Assembly: GCF_016808335.1 (NCBI RefSeq)
Contig: NC_053146.1
Coordinates: 8,563,015-8,627,014 of the forward strand
DNA: 64,000 bases
Source of the DNA: Panicum virgatum
Taxonomy: Eukaryota > Streptophyta > Magnoliopsida > Poales > Poaceae
Direction: 5' to 3'
Shown: positions 54,542 to 64,000 of the stretch, piece by piece
Position numbering within the stretch: the first letter of the stretch is position 1
Layout of the letters: the number at the start of each line of letters is the position of its first letter
Notes under the pieces: model-generated
What the model saw: the letters and a program-made list of their open reading frames with translations, nothing else
Told to the model about the DNA's origin: nothing
Databases searched by the model: none
Program-made: the position numbers and the translations under genes

Positions 54542-57178
54542 TCATGACACCGAATGCCTTCCACGAGCAATTCTCGCCGATGGTCGTCTGAACGTAGGAG
54601 GTGCTCCATCTCTGGGATTTCCGGAAGGACCGACGTCAGCAACATCATGAACTGCATTCTGAGGACTCTTCTTGTAGTTGTGACCCAATACTCCACATTG
54701 GCTGCAACGCTTTTGTGCCTTGCTTGCTTCGGACTCGTCCATACCATTCCGAATACGACGTATCTGATGGCGGCCTTTGCCTTTCTTAGTGGCTGGATCA
54801 GGAATAAACATCTTATTCTCATTATCCTGAATGAAAGGCCCCACTATTCCAATCCCGTATACCTCATGTCCCCAGGTGGATACAGCTGCTTCCTTACTGA
54901 AGTAAGGTGAAACAAATACTCCTGGCTGCAACCCAGACTCTGCACATGCCGCAATGAGATGCGAGCATGGCAAATGCAATAACTTAGGCTTCATGCAGGT
55001 GCAGAAGGCTTTGCCATCTACTGTAATCAAACTCTCCTGTACCACCCTATCTCTACGGATACCACGACCAGTTCTATCCTTGCATAGAACCTCAAATCTA
55101 TGCTCCATTGTACCTGTCGATATGACGCAGTGCAGTTTGGCCTTTTCAATCTTCTCTTGCATATATTGTGTCACTCTTCTGCAAAACTGAATTTGGGAGT
55201 TGCTGATGTTTATGCTTGCAGCCATGTAACGCTCTCTGAAATACTTCATGCACCCATACATGATGAACTCAACAATTCCCACAAGAGGAAAGGCACGACA
55301 AGAACGCATAACCATATTGAAACACTCTGCATGGTTCGTTGTCTGAATACCATACCGTATTCCGTTGGTGTCATAAAGGAATGACCATTTCTCCTTAGGT
55401 GCACCTCGAATCCAGTGTGAAAATGGCTTCTCAATTGAATCCCTAGCCTCTGCAGCCTGACTCGTGCCTGATCCTGATGCCCTTACCTTCACTAGCTCTG
55501 CAGTCAACTGATCTAGCATCTGCCATAATACATTGAATTTTCTCTGTTGATTTTGGGTGCACAACCTCTTAAACAGGTTCTTAAGATCCTTGTTCTTGAA
55601 GTGGTCATAGAAGTTTGCACCCATATGCCTAATGCACCACCTGTTTTGGACATCGGACCACAATGGAGGCGTTATCGCAGTTCCACGTTGCAATTTCAGT
55701 ATTGATTGTAGCAAACCTGCATGCCTATCACTAATAAGGCACACATCTGGACGTGCAGCAACAACATGAACCTTCACTCGTTCAAGGAACCAATACCAAC
55801 TGTCTAAGTTCTCATTCTCAACAAATGCAAATGCGAGCGGAACTATTTGGTTGTTGCAATCTACCCCGATTGCGGTGAGTATCTGACCTTTATACCTTCT
55901 AGTCAGAAATGTTCCATCAATGCAGCTCACCGGAAGACAACACTGAAATGCTCTAACACAAGCACCTATGCAAAAGAAGGCTCGTTGCATAATTCTTTGC
56001 CCCCTAGTCACGGCTGGTACGAGGTATGTGTCATAAAAGCTTCCAGGATTTCTAGCAGCAACCTGGGATAACATACGAGGTAGGTTATCATATGATGCCT
56101 CGTATGTGCCGAACCGCATCTCGAACACCCTTTGTTTAGCCCGCCATGCCTTCAAATAACTAATGGTGTACTAGTAAGTTTGCTCAATGTGTCGAACAAT
56201 CATTTCTGGCTCATAATTTAGGTTGTCCATAATCAACCCATATATTTGCTTTGCAACAAAGTCACATGATATATTGCGATGCGAGGGAAGAACTTCTGAC
56301 AGCAAACAAGTGTGCTCTGTCACAATGGAACATTTCCAGTTCGACTTCCATTTTCCCTTGAATGCATGTACTCGCCATGGACATCCATCATTCACACACT
56401 TCACCTCATATTCTTTACTGCCAGACTTTACGACTCTGAATTCTCGTTTCAATGATATTGCCCATAGTCTCACAGCATCTTTTACAGATTCAATGTTTGG
56501 ATATGTTGCACCTTGCACTACCTCATTCCCTCTGTACTCCCACTCCTGATTTCGTACGTCTTCTGCGACATGACTGCCAAAACCATGCTCCTTCCACTCT
56601 TTTGGCAATGAGTACTGCTCGTCATCAGATGAGCCCTCATATTCTTCCATCTCTATTGCGGTTTGGTCTTCTGCCTCCATCTCGTCCACAATGCTATGTA
56701 TCCTCTCTCTCTCATCAGCAAGGCCCTGTGGTCCCATGTTTTGGTTCTCTGTCTCTTCTGACTCATCTTGCTCAACATAATTGGTCTATCTTCGAATACT
56801 CGGAGTTGCTTGATCTGCACCATGTTGGATTTCATTTTGTGTCTTCTCCTGGATTTGAACAAGAATGGCCAGATGCCACCCATACTCTAGAGCTGCTTGC
56901 ATGTACTTCTGCCAGTCATCAGTGTTGTGTATCATCATCAATTCTCATGAATCACTTTCTACCTCCCAATTAACAAGAGACTGGACGGTCATCACATGTG
57001 TCAACGGATCAACACCGAACCCACGCTGCAACCACTTACATATGGAACCAAAACTCCTTTCCAGAGGTTTATCTATGGCGCTAGATGTGCACTTAAAGGC
57101 AGAAAGATCTACTCCATTTGGCCCATACAAAATATTGTAGTCACCATAAAATACTTGAAACTGCATCTTGCTCGACAT
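54542..57178 (-). pseudogene. MuDR-type MULE transposase with three in-frame stops
   Basis: One continuous minus-strand frame of 879 codons from ATG 57178 to the stop at 54542. In order: an N-terminal region with VFYGDYNILYGPNGVDLS; the MuDR DNA-binding domain (LWAISLKREFRVVKSGSKEY...CPWRVHA); and the MULE DDE domain with CIDGTFL (D about 421), LISDRHAGL (D about 484) and TTNHAECFN (E about 618). A SWIM zinc finger follows (FCTCMKPKLLHLPCSHL, about 725-740). Then comes a CCHC-like knuckle CSQCGVLGHNYKKS whose last Cys is Ser. Stops: TGA at 56947-56945 (codon 78), TAG at 56788-56786 (codon 131), TAG at 56173-56171 (codon 336). No frameshift. A 5' UTR intron (57580 to about 57181) links it to the right TIR. 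Confidence 0.9.
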
Positions 57179-57580
57179 ATCTGTATATCACAGAATACTT
57201 ATCGAGTTATACTCTTTACTTCACTACCTTATTCAATAATCCGTAAAAACTAAGTATGAAATTCAACTACAACGTATAAGTATTCATAACTACGTGATGG
57301 CACTCAAATTCTATACTGCATATGCCAAATTCTATTCTAAATCATAATTAATTTATAAACACGTCTCTAATAGTACTGCAATTGTAATAATAAATGCCTC
57401 TAATAGTACTGCAATTGTAATAATAAATGCGTAGTACTAATTTTCTAAACTAATTTACTACTACGTAACTAAAAACTAAAGTATCATTAAACTCCTACTT
57501 AAATGGTTCTACTATAGCACTAATTAAATTAAATTACTCTACAATACCAATGGAAAAATACATAAACTAAATGTACTAAC

Positions 57581-57981
57581 CTGCAGATCACAAGTGCTGA
57601 ATCCGACAGGGCTTCGCCGCTTCCCTTCTCCTCACCCCTCTCCTTTTTTCTGGATTTTTGGTGGAATTTTCGGGCTCAAATGAGGAGGAAATGGGGGGTC
57701 GGAGGCACCCGGTCGCCCGGGGGGGGGGGGGGGGGGGGGGCGACAGGTCCCCCTGCCGCGCCTGTGGGCGGGGCCCATTGGTCGCCCGAGGCGGGGGGGG
57801 GGGGGGGCGACAGGCCCCCTTCCATTTTTTTTCCCAGGGACCTCGTTGCGAATTTGAAAAAAAAATTACACTTAGGGCCTGTCGCCCTATGGGGGGCGAC
57901 CGGGGGTATTTTTGAAATTTTTCAAAACGGACATATATTTTTGAAATTTTGATTTTTTAAAATATAAAAAGAAAAAGCCGC
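57581..57981. repeat. Right TIR of the MULE
   Basis: Reverse complement of the left TIR with differences in the GC-rich blocks, which here include two long G runs (57718-57740 and 57790-57807). It lacks the segment that carries the TATA box in the left TIR. The 5' UTR exon ends at a donor at 57580 (minus strand). Confidence 0.92.
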
Positions 57982-57990
57982 CATTATGTT

Positions 57991-59678
57991 GGGCTGGCTA
58001 GTGGGCTGTCAAGGTCCATCAATGCAGAAAACAAAATCAGAAAAGATAGACTAAATAATCCATTTGAAGGCGAGATGCCTGCATTTTTTTTTAAAAAATA
58101 GACTAACTACTTATTCATCTTAAAAATAGATTTCAGGCAGTTTCTCTGACCAATAGTAGAAGACATTCAACTCGTAAGAATTGGCTGAAGTTCTCCTTTG
58201 TTTGAGCCAGTTTTCATTGCCTAATTATTTGTTACCTTCTTTGTTTTTGTCATTGGTCAATTTTGATAATGTGTTATTTTTTTTACCAAAGACCACTTTG
58301 ACCCTGCTTTATAGAGAAAGCAATAATAGGGTTTTTAGCTAGGGACGCCAGCGTTTACAGATAACAAGCGCAAGACATAGAGTCTAAGCCTTTTTGCTGA
58401 CGACTAGACGTGAAACCTCTCCAACTTTCCTCTCTCCAGAACAAAGACCAACAAAGAAAAGTCTTTAGACCGGGGGACGCAGCCCCTTGCCCAACTTAAG
58501 AGCAAAAGAAAAGCAACGAGATTACACTGGTAAAAGCTGAATTATTGATAATGTGTGATAATCCTGTCTTATAATGAATAAAGTTTGTTCGAGAAAGCAT
58601 TAGCTTGTACGTCCTTTCTCTTGAATCGTATTGTGTAGGCAATGTTTCACCAAAATCGGTTAATCACAACAAGCTGCGAATTGTACGTTGATGGGGAGTG
58701 CTCGAGCTCTTGCTGCTAGTTCAGCCATTTCCACTGTTGATAAATATTTACTCGTTTGGTCATTCTCATTTTATCTAAAATTCTTGATGTATCACATTCC
58801 CATTACAAAACTCTTGACAAGGCGCCTCCGAATTCTAGTTACCATGCCATTCAGCATCATCCCCGTCGACCTCTCCAGTTTTAGGTAGCCATTCCATGCA
58901 TACTAAAAGAGGTCTAAGTTTTTTCTTTTTTTTGGATGTTTTTTTGGATGTTGCCGAGGTCTAAGTTTTTTTTTCCTTTTTTTGGGACGATTTTTTTTGT
59001 ATGTTGCCACTAGCACCGGGAAGCAAGTGATCTATTAGTCCCTCGGAGTTCAGCATGCTGTTTTATAGGCAGTCATCGTAAATCCAGCTTTTACTTTGCT
59101 CTCGTCCCCCCTACCGGGCAGTTAGTAGCTATATATACACGCTGAGTGAATGGGGGCACACAGCATATGCAGAACTACTGTATTAAAATTTAACATATTC
59201 ATGATGCTCGCCCAAGATAAAAAGAGGGACCGATGTGAAATGATTAGGGATACTGTTGCTATCTAGCTCCAAGGTTTGAGCGACTTCATCAGTTAGGTGA
59301 AATAACTAAATTTATCTGAAAACATTGGTCTTGATGTACTGTTATTTGAAATTAGAAGTTCTATTAATTTCAAGATCGTCACATCAAGATGATACAAAAT
59401 ATTGAAATACTATCATATTTGTATAGGTGATGCTAATTTTTGTAGACAAAGATTTTTATTAGTAATGATGCTAATGATTTCATGTAGCCTCGCATGAAGT
59501 GTATTGTTTATGCTAATTTCACAAACAGGCTGACGATAAGGGTGACACTGACATATCCGATCCATGTTATAGCAGCCATCACGCGACACGCCGAGACCCA
59601 CTGCGGCTTTTGAGTTGCTCTGTTCAGCAAGGCTGATACTATCTCCCTGCGCTTCCAAGTCCGGGGACATCTTGACCT
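57991..59678. other. Intergenic, no gene recognised
   Basis: Includes T-rich stretches (58918-58998). Segments at 58198-58245 and 58570-58605 recur at about 60206-60260 and 60268-60308. Confidence 0.5.
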
Positions 59679-60010
59679 GTTTAGATCACAATCCGTAAAC
59701 CTCTTAAATGCTAAAAAGCATCACATCAAATGTTTGTACATATGCATAGAGTACTAAATGAAGTTTATTTATAATTTTTTTTGCATTAATGGGCTGTAAA
59801 TCGCGAGACGAATCTAATGAGCCTACTTAATCCATGATTTGCAACAGTGATGTTACAGTAACCATCCGCTAATCATAGATTAATTAGCATCATTAGATTT
59901 GTCTCGCGATTTACAACTCATCTGTGTAAAAAGTTTTGTAAATAGACCTCATTTAGTACTTCAAATTAGTAAGATTCCATTGCAAAATTTTTTTGCGTTT
60001 CATCTAAACA
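59679..60010. mobile_element. MITE with tgtttagat / atctaaaca ends
   Basis: Inverted ends at 59679-59687 and 60002-60010. Internal complementary blocks (aaatcgcgagacgaatctaatga near 59808 against tagatttgtctcgcgattt near 59895) make a hairpin. This is a very common class of grass MITE. I could not confirm the superfamily or target duplication. Confidence 0.7.
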
Positions 60011-60668
60011 CGCCGCTTGTAATCAAATTTCCACTCCACTAGAGGAAAATACAACTGTGCCACCTGATCCATCATTCACATGTTCATAACAACGGACAAC
60101 GCTGGCGGCAGTGATGCAAAATGGCGAGGATGAACCGTGTCTGCAGCGAAGATTCCTGGCGCATCCCATCCCCATGATTCCATTCAGGTAGCTCTCCATT
60201 CTCTTCTGTTTGAGCCAGTTTTGTTTGTCTAATTATTTGTTACTTCTTTGTGTCATTGTGTCACAATGCTGTCTTATAATGAATAAAGCTTCCTCGAGAA
60301 AGCATCAGGCACCGTTTGGTGGATCGAATGAATCTCAAAAGAAAAACGTAGGAAAAGACAGGGAGTGTGAGTAGAGAGGAAATAACGAAACAATGCACGG
60401 CAAAGAAGAACCTGATCCACCACCAGTCCACCACTGTCTCTACCAATGTCTCTTCTAGCTGGGCCACTGCAGTCGCTGCGGGCTAGAACACGCCTTTCTT
60501 CCGGCGTCGACCTTCACTGCTGCACTGCCATGTGCCATGGACCCGGGCGTGGGTTTGTCCTGTGTGCCCCACCCCCCAGCGGCCTGCTCGGCCGGCTTGC
60601 TGCTTGCTACTGCCGTGGTCAGGAGCTATAGCCTGTTCCCTTCGTCGGTGGCCGGTGCGCTACGGGGC

Positions 60669-61084
60669 CGTGCCTATTTGCCGTGTGACAAAGGCACACG
60701 GCAAAGACCGGTTTACACTCGGCAAAGTGTTTGCCGAGTGTAACACACGGCAAACAGCTCACGGCAAACAACGGCCGGCAAAGAGCTAGTTTGCCGTGTG
60801 CTACATCTCGAACACATGGCAAATACTTTGCCGTGTGCATTATTGAGCCCACGGTAAAATAAAGTGCACTGGCGTAACCCCCCGTTGAACAGCCTGTTTG
60901 CCGTGTGCCGTAATGGCTTGGCACACGGCAAACACAGCCCCTTTGCCGTGTGCCCTGTCCTAGGCACACGGCAAACACAGCCACCTTTGCCGTGTGCCAC
61001 GTGGACAGGCACACGGCAAAGAATGGCAGCTTTGTCGTGTGACTTGCCATGGCACACGGCAAAAAATGGTGGCACACGACAAAA
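60669..61084. repeat. CACTA subterminal repeats (ttgccgtgtg / cacacggcaaa)
   Basis: More than ten copies of gccgtgtg and cacacggcaa in both directions within 420 bp. This is the subterminal binding-site array typical of En/Spm (CACTA) elements. The terminal CACTA-type repeat itself was not found on the left, so the element may be truncated there. Confidence 0.8.
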
Positions 61085-61379
61085 TTAATTTTCAGATTCA
61101 TTTTTTTTGTTTAATCACAAATATTTCAGATTCCAATCAAATTAACATCACAGACAATTCATATATATTGCATCAAATGTCGCGATCATTTCATATATCA
61201 CAATTTGCATCACATTCAATCCATAGAAGTCCAAATGCAAATATAGCAAATATCGCAATGCATACAAGCCCAAATGTAGTCGATACAAGTCCATACAAGC
61301 ACTGGTAGTTCATACATGTCCATACAAGCACAAGTTCAAACGATAGTCTATACAAAGAGTGTAAGTCCATACAAGCACA

Positions 61380-63803
61380 ACTCACGACTACGGCGGCGGC
61401 AGCGGGTGCTACGACCACGAAGGGTTCTGCCGGAACTGCTGCATGTAAGTCACCCAATGATGAGGCAGCCACACATTCTGAGGCATCGGCGAAGGGGACA
61501 TTTCTGTTGGCCAATCATTTGATGCCGCCGATTGAGGCTGCAAATTCAAAGTCATTAATTTGAAGTCTTTGTTTCTAAGTCTTTGTTTCTAAGGCATTGT
61601 TTCTAAGTCATGATAGAGTTGTCTATTAGTCAAATAACGATAAATGAAATTAGAAGGTTGTGAAATCGCTCACAGGAGTAGGGGTAGCTGCACGCGCAGG
61701 GATATTAGTCTGAGGGAATTGCGGTGGCCAAAGACCCATTTGCGAGCCCAGTCTGCATGAACTAAAAAGCCAGGGCCAGCTGCATCTGATTCTGCTGGGA
61801 GGCTTCCTGTGTCTGCCGAAGGTCTTGCTGCATCCTCTCCCGCTCGGCCGCCCACGCCTGCTGTTGTGCTAGGAGTTGTGCTTCAAAGTCCCGTTGCATC
61901 TGGGCCTACAAAATTAGATTGCATGGTTAGAGTACCAAGAAACATATGTCAAAATTAATAAACCTTTGCTATAACAGAAATAACCTTCAGTGCCTCCATC
62001 TGGATCTCCGTAGTGCTTTGACGTGGGCGTATGGCCGGGCTAGAGCTGGTGCTCCTGGCTCGAATCTGCGCGAGAGTAGGAGTACTGGTGGTGTCAATCA
62101 AGCTGTCTCCAATCCAGTACCGGCCATGCTTCTTCCCTTCTCCCACCCTCATCATGACTTCTGCATCAATGGGTTCCGTGCTCGGATCAAAGTCCGGCCC
62201 ATTCACCTTCGTTGCCATCGAGTTGTACTCACTGAGACGACTGTGGACAGTCGCGTGGCTGTACGCTTCTGGGGGGTCCGCCGGGTTGTAGTTGACATCC
62301 GATGTCGCCTTCCCTTTGTGGGCCAAAGCCCACGCCTTGATCGGGGGGCAAGGCTCGCCTCCATGTGAGGCCGACTGTGAAAAAAGAAAGATGATTACAA
62401 ATTATGTACGGTTGAGTGTTAAAATGAAGAAATGAATTCACTTACCCATCTGGCCGCGTACTGTCATAGGTGACTGTTGCCCTGATGGTGCGGTGCACCT
62501 GGCATCATCAAACGCCGCTGCCGGCAAGACTCGTGCATCTCCACCCAACCTTCCGCATACCACCTGTCGATTATCATGTCCCAGCACTGTTCATTCCTGG
62601 CTAACCACCAAGGAATCACCTGCAGGTCATACATGACATATAAGAAGATCAACTGTAGCGTACTTCATTTTAGTAAAAGTCAATATTAATAATATTGTAT
62701 ATTTACCCTCATATATTGTTCCCGAGTTAGCCTGAGGTTTCGCACAACCCCTTTGTTGGTCTTCACTTTTTCGATGCGACGTTTGTAATCACAGTTGGCC
62801 TGCATGCGCGCCTCATAGAGCATAGTTGGCCTGGATGCGCGCTTCATAGAGCATATCCGCCACCAGCTTGTGACAGGCCGTGTTTGCCACCTCGCGTGCC
62901 ACGGTCATCATTCCCTCCTCGCACCTATAGAAATCCTGCACATGATCATGAACGAAGCCATTATATCAAGAATGTCCAATTAATGAGATGTATTGACAAT
63001 TATAGCGCATACAAGACTTACCCACAATTCCTGCAACACCCGCTCTGCCTTGCTCGCAAAGCACCTGCCTTCCCGGTCCGGTCTATCGATGACTTGGATG
63101 TAGTGCTCCCAAGCCGACGCCGGCTGAAGACGGCTGTCAATCTCGATGCATCCAGGGTAGTGGTCCTTGCAAAGCAGGCCCAGAATGCCATTGGGATGTG
63201 TTTGTGAACACCTAGAACGACGATTACAAAATTCCTGCCAAAAATATTTGTGTAAAATTGGAATTGAAATATATAAGTACGAAACATAATGAAATAAGCT
63301 AAAGTTACTTACCTTTTACCATCCGGCCGAATAATCGGCCGTTGCTTGAGCGGTATAGGTCGGTTCGGGAGACGAGCGGGGCCTCGCATCCAGACGGCAG
63401 GTATGTTTCCTGCCACCCCTCCTTGGTCGTCGTCCTCCTCACTAGAGGCCTCCTCCTCCTCCTCGTCCTGCTCTTGCTGCTGGTGGTCCTCCTCCTGGTC
63501 CTGCTCCTGGTCCTTCTCCTCCTGCTCCTGCTGGTCCTCCTCCTGGTCCTGCTCTTGCTCCTCCTCGTCCTCAGGGGAGGGTGACCTCGCGCGAGGCCCC
63601 CTCGTCCTCCTGCTACTCCTGCCGCTCCTCGTCGTCTGTGACGTGCCGGCATCCTCATCTAGTGGAGGCACCGACGAACTTGCCTCACCCCTCCTCCTCC
63701 TCGTTCTCCCTCCAGCCATCTGGGAGGACTCACCTCTACCAGCAACTCTGCGCAGCACGGCCTCCAACAACTGCATCATACCTCCGCCACGCCCCACCAT
63801 CTT
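61380..63803 (-). pseudogene. TNPA-like En/Spm (Ptta) protein, frameshifted
   Basis: Minus-strand exons, approximate: 63803-63313 (Gln/Glu-rich low-complexity start, then PLKQRPIIRPDGK), 63234-63022 (GILGLLCKDHYPGCIEID...RVLQELW), 62938-62707 (DFYRCEEGMMTVAREVAN...), 62640-62458 (WWLARNEQCWDMIIDRWY, MMPGAPHHQGNSHL), 62375-61988 (ALAHKGKATSDVNYNPADPP, EGKKHGRYWIGDSL) and 61904 onward (a Gln-rich coiled coil). This is the Ptta/En/Spm plant transposase-related family (PF03004). A one-base frame change lies near 63190 in exon 2, and a 31-bp duplication breaks the third exon. The upstream catalytic TNPD-type gene is not in the window. Confidence 0.75.
62794..62855. repeat. 31-bp tandem duplication in the TNPA-like gene
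   Basis: Two adjacent units built on gttggcctgcatgcgcgcct and catagag, differing at a few bases. 31 is not a multiple of three, so it shifts the reading frame. Confidence 0.85.
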
Positions 63804-64000
63804 TGATCGATCACCTAAAATTAAAAGGGGCAAACCAATCAGAACAATATTTAGAAATTAATTAATGCAAGTAGTAAAAAAACATAATCCGAACATGTAT
63901 TACAAATTAATTGTTGCAAGTAGTAAAAAACAAACATAACTAGAACAAGTGAAAAACTGATATAATTGTTGCAAATACGGATCTTACATGTATTAGAAAT

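Larger units (their letters stand above)
48859..57981. mobile_element. Mutator-like element (MULE) with long TIRs and four genes, 9123 bp
   Basis: TIRs of roughly 370-400 bp: 48859-49226 and 57581-57981. The target duplication is 9 bp, cactatgtt (48850-48858) against cattatgtt (57982-57990), with one mismatch. The outer end reads gcg(g)ctttttcttttt on both sides. Inside, left to right, are a Myb/SANT-like gene (+), a GRF zinc-finger gene (-), a plant-mobile-domain gene (-) and a MuDR-type transposase (-). The transposase has three in-frame stops, so this copy is unlikely to be autonomous now. Confidence 0.93.
60669..64000 (-). mobile_element. Partial CACTA (En/Spm) transposon, runs off the window
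   Basis: Subterminal repeat array at the left and a TNPA-like minus-strand gene inside. The other end lies beyond base 64000. The left terminus is not clear. Confidence 0.75.

Noticed and set aside
60669..61084. Regular short repeats that could suggest a CRISPR-like array
   Set aside because: Units occur in both directions with irregular spacing, in a plant nuclear context and beside a TNPA-like gene. CACTA subterminal repeats explain them.
60619..61101. 160-codon minus-strand frame with repeated FAVC
   Set aside because: Translation of the CACTA subterminal repeats; non-coding array.

Overview
The window is nuclear DNA of a grass, probably panicoid (the maize, sorghum, Setaria and Panicum side). 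The evidence is intron-rich genes with GT/AG (one GC/AG) introns and GC-rich first exons, a zeta-carotene desaturase very close to the cereal protein, and dense nested transposons of grass type. Species cannot be fixed from the sequence alone.

Four host genes are readable, all on the + strand: zeta-carotene desaturase (ZDS, 14 exons, 2758-7882), a plastid-targeted DUF2358/NTF2-like protein (7 exons, 8534-10089), the mitochondrial complex III subunit QCR7 (4 exons, 10792-15345), and a secreted neprosin-domain protein (7 exons, 44028-46736). The first three lie within 13 kb. The neprosin gene is separated from them by about 29 kb of mostly transposon sequence. The four genes share no obvious pathway.

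Most of the rest can be resolved into individual insertions by target-site duplications (TSDs). A 180-bp-LTR element, a SINE and a hAT MITE lie in QCR7 intron 2. A 1.6-kb solo LTR is at 17845-19460 and a hAT-like element at 20396-21314. A non-autonomous Ty3/gypsy element spans 21615-34622; its 5' LTR was hit by a 2.7-kb solo LTR and by a second gypsy element. That second element lost gag-pol but kept a large antisense accessory gene. A LINE-like element (35688-41337) was hit by a 3.9-kb LTR-type insertion and a hAT MITE. A Stowaway MITE and a long foldback containing a hAT MITE follow.

A 9.1-kb Mutator-like element (MULE, 48859-57981) has long terminal inverted repeats (TIRs) and a 9-bp TSD. 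It carries four genes: a Myb/SANT-like protein, a GRF zinc-finger protein, a plant-mobile-domain (PMD) gene, and a MuDR-type transposase broken by three stop codons. The right end holds part of a CACTA (En/Spm) element with a frameshifted TNPA-like gene that runs to the window edge. The left edge holds what looks like the end of another MULE.

I see no tRNA, rRNA, CRISPR or viral gene. The items closest to a less-described system are the multi-gene MULE with genes starting in both TIRs, and the antisense gene kept in an otherwise gutted gypsy element.
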